DNA of 64,000 bases from an uncultured Bartonella sp. (GTDB lineage Bacteria; Pseudomonadota; Alphaproteobacteria; Rhizobiales; Rhizobiaceae): NCBI RefSeq assembly GCF_946479275.1, contig NZ_CAMLFE010000001.1:248001-312000 (forward strand), read 5' to 3'. The notes beneath the pieces were generated by a model. That model was not told the origin of the DNA, ran no database searches, and saw nothing but the letters and a program-made list of their open reading frames with translations. The position numbers were made by a program, and so were the translations under genes. Shown one piece after another: positions 28,902 through 38,047 of the stretch (positions within the stretch are counted from its first letter, which is position 1; each line of letters begins with the position of its first letter).

Positions 28902-29945
28902 TCAGGCCTTTTCAGTTATCAATTTATGGATTTTATAAAGAACATTAATCACAAATTGCTTTTTATCCAGATTAAATGCTTCTGTTTTTGCGATCTCGTC
29001 GGCAATATTCTTCCAGGCATCGGCATAACGGTTACTTAGCAACGAATTGCCACTAAGGCCTGCCTTCATCGCTTTCGATGATATAATGGAAAGCAAATTA
29101 TCGCAAAACTGATGAAATTGAATAACGGCATCGCGCCCTGATAAAGCTTGCGCAATTGTCTGTGCTTTAACAACGTCAAAGACTGACCCATTCAATATTT
29201 CTCGTTGAACACGGATAATTTCCATTCCACCATAACATATTAAAAGTGCTGCTTTTCTGACACTTCCTTCTGATTCTGCAATGATTGCGTCCAATTCGGC
29301 AGCTTGTGGCAGCTGGATGCCCAAGACAAGATGCAGTGCTTTTTCCATATTATCATAATCAAGTGGTCGAAATTTGATTACGTGACAGCGCGAACGAATT
29401 GTTGGCAGTAGACGGCCTGACGAATTCGATATGAGAATAAAAAGTGTTTTTTCAGGCGGTTCTTCAAGCGTTTTCAAAACACCGTTTGCTGCAGCTCTAT
29501 TCATATCGTCTGCGGTATCAATAATCACGACCCGCCAACCGCCGTTATAGGACGTCTGAGCCAGAAAGCGGTTGATTTCTCTTATATCGTCAACCGTTAT
29601 TCCAGTATTGAAGCGTTCTGTTTTATTATCATATCGTCTGGAAATATGAGTGACAGAAGGATGGCTGCCTTGTGCAATTTGACGCCAAACGGGTGACGAT
29701 TCTTCGGGAGCTATAAAATCTCCCGAGCTTTTCGACAAAATGTTCCATGCAAGATGATAGGCCAATGTGGCTTTTCCGATGCCAAGTGGCCCTTCAAACA
29801 ACAAGGCATGATGCAGCCGCCCTTCTTTGCGCATGTTACCGAGAGCTTCGATTACATCGTTATGTCCAAAGATATGTGTATTTTGTGAAGGACGAATAAC
29901 GCCATCAATGTCATCATACTGTTTTGGCGTTTCCAGTTCCTGCAT
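28902..29945 (-). CDS. holB: DNA polymerase III delta-prime subunit
   Basis: Clamp-loader subunit. The AAA+ domain shows a degenerate Walker A GPLGIGKAT near residue 55, the segment VVIIDTADDMNRAAANGVLKT, and the SRC motif in RSRCHVIKF near residue 185. The zinc-finger cysteines of the E. coli protein are not evident. It overlaps the 3' end of tmk by 32 bases, and its ribosome binding site GGGAA lies inside tmk, so translation is probably coupled. The tmk-holB pairing is widespread. Confidence 0.92.
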   Translation of the reverse strand: MQELETPKQYDDIDGVIRPSQNTHIFGHNDVIEALGNMRKEGRLHHALLFEGPLGIGKATLAYHLAWNILSKSSGDFIAPEESSPVWRQIAQGSHPSVTHISRRYDNKTERFNTGITVDDIREINRFLAQTSYNGGWRVVIIDTADDMNRAAANGVLKTLEEPPEKTLFILISNSSGRLLPTIRSRCHVIKFRPLDYDNMEKALHLVLGIQLPQAAELDAIIAESEGSVRKAALLICYGGMEIIRVQREILNGSVFDVVKAQTIAQALSGRDAVIQFHQFCDNLLSIISSKAMKAGLSGNSLLSNRYADAWKNIADEIAKTEAFNLDKKQFVINVLYKIHKLITEKA

Positions 29946-30588
29946 CTTTTTTCCCGTTTAAAAAACGCAAAGTGATATTTTCAATATCCTTGGCAATTTC
30001 ATCAATATTGCGGCTAGCGTCAATAATTTGGCAACGTTTTGGCTCGGCTCGTGCAATTTCAAGAAACGACTGCCTTCGTGCTTCCTGAATGGAAAGGTCA
30101 TCTTTTTCAAACCTATCGACTGTTATCTGGTTGGTACGACGTTTATTTGCTCTTGCCATTCCGACTTTTGCAGGTAAATCCAATATGAATGTGATGTCCG
30201 GTGTGTAACCGATAGTTGCCAATTTTTCGAGTATGGTCAGATAATTGCGTTCACCTTCCTTGCCATCGCCCTGATATACGCGGGTCGAATCAATAAAACG
30301 ATCACACAAGACAATTTTTCCCTGTTTTAATGCCGGTGCTATAATTTCATTGATATGATCGATGCGTGCAGCTGCAAAAAGTGCAGCCTCAAACCGCCTG
30401 CCGGCGCGTTGTGCATTACCAGAAAGCAAAACATATCTTATTGCCTCGCTACCGGCTGTACCACCAGGCTCACGAGTAACGACCACTTCATAACCTTGTG
30501 TTTTCAGAAAGTCCCCGACAATCCTGATTTGAGTGGATTTTCCAGCCCCTTCTCCGCCCTCGAATGTGAAAAAATAACCACTCACCAC
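29914..30588 (-). CDS. tmk: Thymidylate kinase
   Basis: Phosphorylates dTMP to dTDP. The P-loop FEGGEGAGKST near residue 10, TREPGGT near residue 39 and the DR motif with LCDRFIDSTRVYQG near residue 100 are intact. The length of 224 residues is normal, with a slightly longer C-terminus that reaches into holB. Two adjacent GTG codons (30588 and 30585) could each start translation; no ATG is available upstream. It lies 27 bases after the dacF-like stop. Confidence 0.95.
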   Translation of the reverse strand: MVSGYFFTFEGGEGAGKSTQIRIVGDFLKTQGYEVVVTREPGGTAGSEAIRYVLLSGNAQRAGRRFEAALFAAARIDHINEIIAPALKQGKIVLCDRFIDSTRVYQGDGKEGERNYLTILEKLATIGYTPDITFILDLPAKVGMARANKRRTNQITVDRFEKDDLSIQEARRQSFLEIARAEPKRCQIIDASRNIDEIAKDIENITLRFLNGKKDAGTGNAKTV

Positions 30589-30615
30589 ACAATCCCGAAT
30601 TGTTTGTCTATAAGA

Positions 30616-31779
30616 TCAAAGGTATTTTCTTAGCCACCCTATCGTGAGTTCATATAAAGCATCTTTGGCTTTTCCGACAAGTCCCGTCTCTGCAACTTCG
30701 TTAACAGTAAAAACCGGCTTTTCCAGAAGAACTGTTTTATTGGCCAATATTTGAAGTTTCCCGACCTCAACATCCGGTGTGATAGGAGCATCCAACGGAC
30801 CGTGATAAATAATCTTTGCTGATATCACAGGCTTTTTTTCAATATTCATTAAAATGTCAACGGGTTCTTTGACAGAAAGTGGAACGGCTGGCGTTAAACC
30901 ACCGAAAACACGTGCATAACCTACAATAGCTCCTTTAGGAAAGACTTGTTTGAATTTGAATGCAATCATTCCCCAATTCAATAATTTTGCTGCTTCAATC
31001 GGCCGATCCTTTTCTTTTTTGATGCCGTTTAAAACCAGAAAAAGTTGTCTGTTATTATTCTGTATGACTGCTGAAGTCGAGAATCCTGAACTGTCGCTAT
31101 AAGCATTTGCCAAACCTTGAGCACCAATATCCATTGTAAAAAGCGGATTTTTATTACGTTGAGTAATCTTGCTCCAGGTTATTTCCGGTTCGGAATAAAT
31201 TTTGAAATATTTCGGATAATGCAGTGCGATATATCGCGACAAACAGATAACATCGCTCGCGGTGGTATATTGTCCATTTTGCGGCAATCCGGTTGCATTG
31301 ACAAAATGGCTTGAATTCAGCCCCAATTCCTTGGCGCGTTCATTCATAAGATCAGCAAATTTTTCTTCACTACCGGAAATACCTTCGGCCAAGGCAATTG
31401 CTGCATCATTTCCATTTGCAATAATCATGCCGCGCAACAGATCAAGAACGCTGATATCGCTGTTTACCGGCGCAAACATTGTATTTGTTCGCGATGGTGC
31501 GCCGCCGGTGCGCCATGCATTAACACTGATATGGAAAAGTTGGTCGTCATGTAATGCACCACTATCAAGCAAATGAAAAACCACTTCTGCAGTCATCAAC
31601 TTGGTGAGCGATGCCGGTTCAAACTTTGTTCGCGAATTTTTCTGATAAAGTATCGAGCCCGTTTCACCATCAATCATCATGGCTTGAGTGGCCGAAACCT
31701 CAAAATTCTGAGCAAATGATCGAGTTGTTACACACCCTAAAACAATGAAAAACAACAAATGAATGATGGTTGAGCGCAT
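30616..31779 (-). CDS. DacF-like D-alanyl-D-alanine carboxypeptidase homologue lacking the KTG motif
   Basis: Peptidase S11 family penicillin-binding protein. A signal peptide ends near RSFA (residue 23). The catalytic SxxK is intact as PASLTKLM (Ser57, Lys60). The second motif, normally SxN, reads NGN (residues 122-124) in IIANGNDAAIAL. The third motif, normally KTG, reads ANA (residues 224-226) in GAQGLANAYSDSSGF. The C-terminal beta-rich domain and tail helix (residues 290-387) remain. The ATG at 31779 has GGAG 8 bases upstream and avoids overlap with rlpA. The family fit is clear, but loss of two of three motifs makes normal carboxypeptidase activity doubtful. It may bind peptidoglycan or act as a regulator. 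Confidence 0.85.
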   Translation of the reverse strand: MRSTIIHLLFFIVLGCVTTRSFAQNFEVSATQAMMIDGETGSILYQKNSRTKFEPASLTKLMTAEVVFHLLDSGALHDDQLFHISVNAWRTGGAPSRTNTMFAPVNSDISVLDLLRGMIIANGNDAAIALAEGISGSEEKFADLMNERAKELGLNSSHFVNATGLPQNGQYTTASDVICLSRYIALHYPKYFKIYSEPEITWSKITQRNKNPLFTMDIGAQGLANAYSDSSGFSTSAVIQNNNRQLFLVLNGIKKEKDRPIEAAKLLNWGMIAFKFKQVFPKGAIVGYARVFGGLTPAVPLSVKEPVDILMNIEKKPVISAKIIYHGPLDAPITPDVEVGKLQILANKTVLLEKPVFTVNEVAETGLVGKAKDALYELTIGWLRKYL

Positions 31780-31831
31780 ATTTGATCTCCGTGGCTTGTT
31801 TTCAGCACAAACCACTCGCTCACTCAAGTGC

Positions 31832-32977
31832 TTAACGTTCACTACCAATACTAAAAGCTTCGCTTACACCTGTAGCCCACGCAATTTCCAACGCCCGGTC
31901 CGTTTTTTGTTCAAAATTTGCCGACGGATTTACCCGGACTTTTGCTACTTTTACAGAATTGGAATCGTCGACCATCGTTGAGGCGGCAGCGTTCATGTCA
32001 TTAGCTGCCTTTGGTTTTGCTGATTTAGTGGAAACCTTGCTTGTTGAACGAGAAGTGTTTTCCGAGGTCTTATTGCCGCTTGACGGTGTCAGAATACTAT
32101 TGAAAACCACAGCCTTGCCATCGGTTGAAGTTTCACCAGCAAAAGCCAGTAGCTGGGAATTGTCAGGTTTAAAAGCAGGCAGAGGGCCAACATCAGGCAA
32201 TTTCGGATAAGTTACACCAATCATTGCCGGATTATTCAACCCTGAATAGTTGGGCGGGGTCATATCCTGCATCGCATTTTCGGGAACGGGAGAATTCAAG
32301 TTCACGCCTGCCATTGCAAGCAGAGTATCCGGAGTAATGTTGCCTGGCTTATAAGATGCCAAAAGAAATTCGCTATCGTGCCCTTCTATGGGTGCTCGAC
32401 CGACATATTCGACTTTAACATCTGCTAGACCGTCATCTTTATAGTCAAGCATAGTTGCCGCTTGTTGCGATAGATCAATAACACGGTCGGCAGCAAATGG
32501 TCCTCTATCATTGACGCGAACGATGATTGACGAGCCGTTTTCCAGATTGGTGACACGTGCATAGCTTGGTAAAGGCATTGTCGGATGCGCTGCAGTGAGA
32601 TTATGCATATCATAAATTTCACCATTTGCAGTCAGACGGCCGTTAAAAGCTGCACCATACCAGGATGCACGCCCCACTTTTTTATATGCCCTTTCGGACG
32701 GAGAAAGATAAGTAATTTCGTGGTTCTTTTTGCTTTCGACGTTATTAGCCTGTTGAGCGACACCATTTTTTTTATGATGACTTACAAGAGGTTTTGCAGC
32801 CGGAATAACCGAATATGCCTTAACCTGATTGCTCTCTGTTTTTACGGGTGTTGCACTTGCGACATCTTTTGCATGATTGGCACATGCTGCTAGCATCACT
32901 GTAGACAATGAAACGAAAATTCCACGAACAAGCAATTTGCAACTGTTCTTTTTGTTCTTTTCAAATTCTAACAACAT
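31832..32977 (-). CDS. rlpA: RlpA-family septal ring lytic transglycosylase / lipoprotein
   Basis: Predicted peptidoglycan-acting lipoprotein. The N-terminus has a long basic region and the lipobox LAAC (Cys32). The double-psi beta-barrel spans about residues 98-195 (GRASWYGAAFNGRLTANGE, VNDRGPF, IDLSQQAA). After that comes a long Pro/Ser/Lys-rich linker. The C-terminus (SANFEQKTDRALEIAW) does not look like a complete SPOR domain, so septal targeting by denuded glycan is uncertain. It is the first gene of a minus-strand run and precedes the dacF-like gene by 52 bases. Confidence 0.88.
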   Translation of the reverse strand: MLLEFEKNKKNSCKLLVRGIFVSLSTVMLAACANHAKDVASATPVKTESNQVKAYSVIPAAKPLVSHHKKNGVAQQANNVESKKNHEITYLSPSERAYKKVGRASWYGAAFNGRLTANGEIYDMHNLTAAHPTMPLPSYARVTNLENGSSIIVRVNDRGPFAADRVIDLSQQAATMLDYKDDGLADVKVEYVGRAPIEGHDSEFLLASYKPGNITPDTLLAMAGVNLNSPVPENAMQDMTPPNYSGLNNPAMIGVTYPKLPDVGPLPAFKPDNSQLLAFAGETSTDGKAVVFNSILTPSSGNKTSENTSRSTSKVSTKSAKPKAANDMNAAASTMVDDSNSVKVAKVRVNPSANFEQKTDRALEIAWATGVSEAFSIGSER

Positions 32978-33601
32978 TCAACGTTCCGTTCAGTAAAGCC
33001 GCCGTCGAGCAATCCAAAACAGGCAAATTCCAAGCTGAGCTCGAGTTGCCGTTTCCTGCTTTTTAAAAGGCAGAAACCATTTCCTGCGGAGCAATTAACA
33101 TATCTTTAATAAATGTTTAAGAAGTGTATACGCGCCATCGCCATGTTTCTTAAAACATCGTTAACGACAAAAAACCGAAGATGCAGTCGTAGTTTGTGCT
33201 ATTTTGACTACAAACGTTTTATCAAACGTAATGTGTGAAAAATTGTGCGTCTAAATACCATTCAGAAGGTAGTAAAAATTCAAAGAAATGGATTGAATGA
33301 GCAGACCTCATTGTAAAACACGAAATCATACGCGGATCAGAAATGCAGTTAAGGCGACGTTTAAAGACAAGATCGCTGCTCAATCAACCAAATTTACCAA
33401 CGAATCCGGAAAATGACTTTATGAGAATTTTACCGCCCTGTCATAGCGACGCCTCTATCTTGGGTTGCTCGACCATGATTACGGCACGCTACAGGTCAAA
33501 GCAAGCAATCAAGTGTGCGGCTATTTGTACTTTGAACAAAACAAGCGACAAAAGTGTTTGAAAACACGATGGATGGAAATGATGATTAAGAAAACTTGAA
33601 G
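32978..33601. other. Interval between rlpA and tRNA-Lys
   Basis: Contains the presumed rlpA promoter. An imperfect inverted repeat is seen at about 33113-33158 (ATGTTTAAGAA with TTCTTAAAACAT). A plus-strand frame at 33343-33561 (72 codons) has no family resemblance or clear ribosome binding site. Nothing else is supportable. Confidence 0.45.
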
Positions 33602-33677
33602 TGGTGAGCGCGCAGGGATTCGAACCCTGGACCTACTGATTAAAAGTCAGTTGCTCTACCGGCTGAGCTACGCGCTC
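33602..33677 (-). tRNA. tRNA-Lys (anticodon TTT)
   Basis: Read on the minus strand the cloverleaf is complete. Acceptor GAGCGCG pairs with CGCGCTC. The D arm is AGCTCAGCCGGTAGAGC, the anticodon stem ACTGA/TCAGT holds the loop CTTTTAA, and the T arm is CAGGGTTCGAATCCCTG. The anticodon is TTT, so it decodes AAA and AAG. The 3' CCA is encoded at 33604-33602. Confidence 0.97.
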
Positions 33678-34239
33678 TTCCATTAAGGTAACTACCTGAT
33701 GAAAGTGGGCGGAACATACGGGCGAGATCGCGTCAGGTCAACACCTTTTAGCAAAAAAATTTTTCTCGTTACAAATTTTCGCATTTTTTGTGTTCGTTAC
33801 CCTTCCCCTTAAAAAAATTTCAGACCAAATCACGGCAATGACATCCGCCGCAGATTTTTCAGCTCGGAAATTGTTCATTTAAGAACAAGTAGCGGTCACT
33901 CTACGGGATGTTTAACGCCCGATTCCGGAACAAAATAAATTCTGTTCCATTACCTTGTTATGGAGCACGGGACAGAAATTTTTCGATTGTCGGTTTGATC
34001 GCCTTTGTTTGACACCGCTTTTTGTTTTTAAAACGTTTATTTGCCGAAGAGCGGAAACTGTTTTTTTCGAATCACTAGTGAGGAAAAATATCGTTAGCCT
34101 CACTTATAAGTGCTCCCATCGTTATAATACTGGGATGAACTCCTACAGGTTCGAAAAAGGTCAGGCCTAGAAGCTTGAAATCGGCAATTAAATAGGATTA
34201 CAAGGCAAAATCAATTTTTGGAAAATTTAGGAGCTTGGT
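33678..34239. other. Interval between tRNA-Lys and gpt
   Basis: Should contain divergent promoters for tRNA-Lys (minus) and gpt (plus). Two overlapping frames on opposite strands (33955-34170 plus and 33912-34103 minus) show no recognisable protein and are likely chance. No repeat or RNA was recognised. Confidence 0.45.
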
Positions 34240-34737
34240 ATGTCGCTTCCGGATAAAGCTTTCCCCGTAAGTTGGGATCAATTTCATCGAGACGCTCGTG
34301 CGCTAGCCTGGCGCATTGCCGACCAGAAAAAAGAATGGCGCTCTATGGTCGCTATCACACGCGGTGGATTGGTTCCTGCTGCCATTATTTGTCGTGAGCT
34401 GGGTATTCGACTTATTGAAACCGTCTGTATTGCTTCTTATCACGATTATCGCCATCAGTCGGAAATGCAAATTCTTAAAGGCATCAGCGACAATGTCAAA
34501 GTTAATGACGGCGAAGGTGTTCTGGTTGTAGACGATCTTACCGATACCGGAAAAACGGCGCAAATTGTCCGCAATATGATACCGAAGGCACATTTTGCTA
34601 CGGTTTATGCAAAACCGAAAGGACGGGCGTTGATTGATACATTCGTAACTGAAGTCAGTCAGGACACATGGATCTATTTCCCTTGGGATATGGGTTATGC
34701 TTTTCAAAAACCGATTGCCGATTCACATGCGGGATGA
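34240..34737 (+). CDS. gpt: Xanthine phosphoribosyltransferase
   Basis: Purine salvage enzyme transferring phosphoribose from PRPP to xanthine or guanine. The PRPP-binding motif [14 protein letters not shown] lies near residue 90. The N-terminal [19 protein letters not shown] and the C-terminal [12 protein letters not shown] fit the Gpt subfamily. The length of 165 residues is standard. GGAG lies 7 bases before the ATG. It stands alone and ends in its own terminator. Confidence 0.94.
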   Translation: MSLPDKAFPVSWDQFHRDARALAWRIADQKKEWRSMVAITRGGLVPAAIICRELGIRLIETVCIASYHDYRHQSEMQILKGISDNVKVNDGEGVLVVDDLTDTGKTAQIVRNMIPKAHFATVYAKPKGRALIDTFVTEVSQDTWIYFPWDMGYAFQKPIADSHAG

Positions 34738-35228
34738 CGCAGCCTATAGCCGGTTCGAAGATCGAACTGTATCCTCCGGTTCATTTTTTAATTCATTCAC
34801 ATGCTAGAATTGAAATTAATAGGCTTCACGATTTGATTATCTTGAAGCCTGTTTTATTTTTCAAATAAAAATAGATAAACCCCAATTCATTAAGACGATA
34901 ATGTCCGCAAAGAGGGGTCGCGCGTCAAGCGTTATTATCTTGCAACCCGATTATTGTTCTTGGCTTCATTTGACATTTTAAAGTCGTCTAGCCTGAAGCC
35001 CAATTTTCTTCGCTTTTGATAGACATCACCTCTAACTTGAGAACGACGGTGTTACGACATTTTTATTCAAAAAATGGAGAACCGGAACGGATAATTTTAA
35101 AAACTGAAACAATCAACCTGATTATCGGTCCGAAAACTATGCTAAGCGCCCTTTGATGCTTTGAGGCAAACTCGAATTGATTAATTTTGATTAAATAAAC
35201 TAAATTCTTGAATTTCGAGCAAAAATAA
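34738..35228. other. Interval between gpt and ialB
   Basis: Apart from the gpt terminator (34821-34861) and the ialB terminator at its right edge, I see nothing supportable. A 26-codon frame starting near 34901 reads plausibly (SVIILQPDYCSWL) but has no ribosome binding site and is not called. Confidence 0.45.
34821..34861 (+). terminator. Intrinsic terminator after gpt
   Basis: AGGCTTCA (34821-34828) pairs perfectly with TGAAGCCT (34843-34850), and an inner GAT/ATC pairing extends the stem beyond one mismatch. The sequence GTTTTATTTTT follows. It lies 83 bases after the gpt stop. Confidence 0.75.
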
Positions 35229-35246
35229 AAGGCCGCAAGCGGCCTT
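35225..35246 (-). terminator. Intrinsic terminator after ialB
   Basis: AAGGCCGC (35229-35236) and GCGGCCTT (35239-35246) form a GC-rich 8-bp stem around a 2-base loop. On the minus strand it is followed by TTTTATTTTT. It lies 26 bases downstream of the ialB stop. Confidence 0.88.
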
Positions 35247-35272
35247 CTATCATTCGCATAATGATTGAAGCA

Positions 35273-35887
35273 TCAATTGCCGGACTTTGCTTTTTCCTGT
35301 TCGGCGCGCATTTTATCTTCAAACTGTTTTTCCTTGGCTTGAACAGCTTTCTGGAGCTTCATCTGTTCAGCTTCAAAATCTTTTTCCTGCATACCAGGAC
35401 CGGTATAGGCTGCACTGAAACCATCGAGCGAAATTTCGATAGGATTAGGTGTACCACGGAAGTTGATGGTTGTTACCACCAATTTCTGACCGGTCTTCAT
35501 AGCATTGATGAGTTTATCATCAAATGTATCATTAGCAATGCAGCTCGGGCCGTTGCAGATAACATAAGGTATCTTTTTCACAGGGCCATCACCGACCTGA
35601 ATGTGGACGCCTTCAGGAATAAAACGACCTGTCGGTACCTGAATACCGATACGCTTTTCGTTTTGTTTTCCTTTGACTTCAACTAAATTCACGGCCGTCA
35701 GCGGTTGTCCGGTGTTGGAAACAACGGTATTCATTGTGTTACAAACATCAACATCCTGTTGCTTGCTGCAAACCTTATACCACCCCTGAGGCATGCCCTG
35801 AGCATTGGCGGTGCTATGTGACGCAACGAGTAGAGCAGCAGCGCCAGCCAATGCGGAAATAGCAGCGTAGGTTCTTTTATGGGACAT
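35273..35887 (-). CDS. ialB: Invasion-associated locus B (IalB) family protein
   Basis: Exported protein of the IalB family, linked to erythrocyte invasion in Bartonella bacilliformis and widespread in Rhizobiales. A signal peptide ends at ANAQG (cleavage near residue 29). The domain shows paired cysteines (VCSKQQDVDVC and VICNGPSC), likely two disulfides. It ends in a charged coiled-coil-like tail (KEKQFEDKMRAEQEKAKSGN). The ATG at 35887 follows AAAGGA; a frame extension to 35914 adds nine unlikely residues. The length of 204 residues is typical. A role in host association is inferred from the family only. Confidence 0.9.
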   Translation of the reverse strand: MSHKRTYAAISALAGAAALLVASHSTANAQGMPQGWYKVCSKQQDVDVCNTMNTVVSNTGQPLTAVNLVEVKGKQNEKRIGIQVPTGRFIPEGVHIQVGDGPVKKIPYVICNGPSCIANDTFDDKLINAMKTGQKLVVTTINFRGTPNPIEISLDGFSAAYTGPGMQEKDFEAEQMKLQKAVQAKEKQFEDKMRAEQEKAKSGN

Positions 35888-36218
35888 GATCAGGCAAATC
35901 CTTTCAATGCGCAAAAAAATAATCCCGAAAGGTAAATATCAACCTCTGTTATGACAGCTCTACGCAGAATTAGGGCAACAGGATGACGTTTCCTTCCTTT
36001 ACAGCCGCATTTACACAAGATTAATCAAAAAATCCAGCGTTAGAAGTGAACAAAATATAAATTGCACCGATCTTTGTGTTTTTCCAATCACAGTCAATTT
36101 TATGAATAGCGGTTTAAAATGGTATTTTTTCTTGTAATTGCTTATAAATCTAACCCAACTAGTCGCTAGCAGGCTAAAACCAGACGAATCGCAAATATTC
36201 GCCTCCCAAGGGGTTCAA
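35888..36218. other. Divergent promoter region of ialB and the solute-binding protein gene
   Basis: The two genes point away from each other, so their promoters should lie in these 331 bases. The sequence is AT-rich, and I could not pick a -35/-10 pair with confidence. An in-frame extension of the solute-binding protein (from 36138) covers the right part but is not believed. Confidence 0.45.
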
Positions 36219-38036
36219 ATGAACATTGTTTATAAACGCGTTTTGTTTTTCCTGATTCTTTGTTCGAGTTTCGGGCAATTTTGTCAAGCGAACGAAGCCG
36301 GAATAGCAATGCACGGCACGCCTGCTTTAGGAGCCGATTTCGATCACTTTCCTTATGCCAATCCTGATGCCCCCAAAGGTGGCAAGATCACTTACGGTGT
36401 CGTTGGTACATTTGACGGACTTAATCCCTTTGTTATTCGCAGTTTCCGGACAACCGCACGAGGTTTGTTCGCCGATGAGCAATTTGGCGGCCTCGTTTAT
36501 GAAAGTTTGATGGTTCGCACACGTGATGAACCTTTTACGCTCTACGGTTTAATTGCAGATAACGTTATATTGAATGACAATCGTACAGAAATTACATTCC
36601 ATCTCAACCCGAAGGCCAGATTTTCAGACGGGACTGCAATTACAGCCGAGGATGTTTTATTTACAGTCGATCTTTTAAAAAATAAGGGCAGACCACCTTT
36701 CGACCGCTATATGAAGCGCATCGAACATATTGAAAAGCTCGACGAACAAACAGTAAAAATGGAATTTCCACATTCGAAAGATCGCGAATTTCCTTTTATT
36801 CTGGCAAGCAGCATGCCTGTTCTTCCTAAACACGCAATTGACGTACAAAATTTCGAAAAAAACGGCCTTACACCTATTCCCGGAAGTGGCCCCTATATTA
36901 TCTCGCATATTGATGCAGGCGAGCGCATAATTTACGAACGTGACCCGAATTATTGGGGAAAAGATTTGCCGGTAAATCGCGGTTTGAATAACTTTGATAC
37001 GGTGCAGATTGAATATTTCCGTAATGACAACACCCGTTTCGAGGCTTTCAAAAAGGGGATTTTGGACGTTTTTCTTGAAGAACCGGCCAATCCCAACCGC
37101 TGGCGTTTATCCTATAATTTTCCGGCTGTGCGTCATGGCGACGTTATCAAAGAAAGTTTTAAAAAAGGAACACCGGCCGATATGATTGGCTTCGTGTTCA
37201 ATACCAGAAAGCCTATCTTTAAAGATCGTAAGGTAAGGCAGGCACTTTCACTTGTATTCGACTTTGAATGGGTCAATCATAATCTTTTCAACGACGTGTA
37301 TAGCCGCACAGAGGGTTTTTGGTGTGGATCCACGCTTTCTGCCGTTGGACGGCCAGCGTCAGACAAAGAGAAACAGCTTCTAAGCCCCTACCCCGATGCT
37401 GTTTTACCCGAGGTCATGGACGGAACATGGCATAATATAAAAACCGACGGTTCGGGCATTGACAGGGCCTCTGCAGAAAAAGCCTGGCAGTTATTGCGGG
37501 AAGCAGGTTATAAACTGCAAAATCGGCAAGCAATCGGCCCGGACGGTCAACCGCTTCACTTTGAAATTATGACTCAGTCGTTGGAAGAAGAAAAAATCGC
37601 ACTCGCCTATCAGCGTTCACTGGTGAGAATTGGTGTCGGGGTGGACGTGCGAACGGTTGATGATACGCAATATCAAAACCGGTTAACCTCTTTTGACTAC
37701 GACATGATTGTCGGAAAATTAAAAGCGTCGCTCTCGCCCGGTAATGAGCAGCTTAATCGTTGGGGTTCTTCTTCCCGCGACCTCGAAGGTAGTTTCAATT
37801 TTGCGGGGACATCCGATCCGGCGATTGATGCCATGATTTCAGCATTGCTCGATGCCCGGTCGAACGAAGATTTTACATCAGCCGTCAGAGCTCTTGATCG
37901 GGTGCTTATCTCGGGGAATTACTATCTTCCGCTTTATCATTTACCTGATCAATGGGTTGCACATTGGTCGCGTATAGAATATCCGGCCTATACCCCGCTT
38001 TATGGATATCGCTTGCCTGCTTGGTGGCATCGGTAG
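36219..38036 (+). CDS. Family 5 extracellular solute-binding protein (YejA-like)
   Basis: Periplasmic peptide-binding component of an ABC importer. A signal peptide (FFLILCSSFGQFCQA) precedes the mature start near residue 26. The conserved FPYANPDAPKGGKITYG and FTLYGLIADNV blocks, FSDGTAITAEDV near residue 155 and GSGPYIISHIDAGERI near residue 235 place it with YejA rather than DppA. Its 605-residue length agrees. The ATG at 36219 has AAGGGG 6-9 bases upstream, better than the first ATG at 36138. No yejBEF permease or ATPase genes are adjacent, so it must partner with a transporter encoded elsewhere. Confidence 0.9.
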   Translation: MNIVYKRVLFFLILCSSFGQFCQANEAGIAMHGTPALGADFDHFPYANPDAPKGGKITYGVVGTFDGLNPFVIRSFRTTARGLFADEQFGGLVYESLMVRTRDEPFTLYGLIADNVILNDNRTEITFHLNPKARFSDGTAITAEDVLFTVDLLKNKGRPPFDRYMKRIEHIEKLDEQTVKMEFPHSKDREFPFILASSMPVLPKHAIDVQNFEKNGLTPIPGSGPYIISHIDAGERIIYERDPNYWGKDLPVNRGLNNFDTVQIEYFRNDNTRFEAFKKGILDVFLEEPANPNRWRLSYNFPAVRHGDVIKESFKKGTPADMIGFVFNTRKPIFKDRKVRQALSLVFDFEWVNHNLFNDVYSRTEGFWCGSTLSAVGRPASDKEKQLLSPYPDAVLPEVMDGTWHNIKTDGSGIDRASAEKAWQLLREAGYKLQNRQAIGPDGQPLHFEIMTQSLEEEKIALAYQRSLVRIGVGVDVRTVDDTQYQNRLTSFDYDMIVGKLKASLSPGNEQLNRWGSSSRDLEGSFNFAGTSDPAIDAMISALLDARSNEDFTSAVRALDRVLISGNYYLPLYHLPDQWVAHWSRIEYPAYTPLYGYRLPAWWHR

Positions 38037-38047
38037 AGGAAATTACA

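Noticed and set aside
33343..33561. 72-codon plus-strand frame upstream of tRNA-Lys
   Set aside because: No homologue recalled, mixed composition and no clear ribosome binding site.
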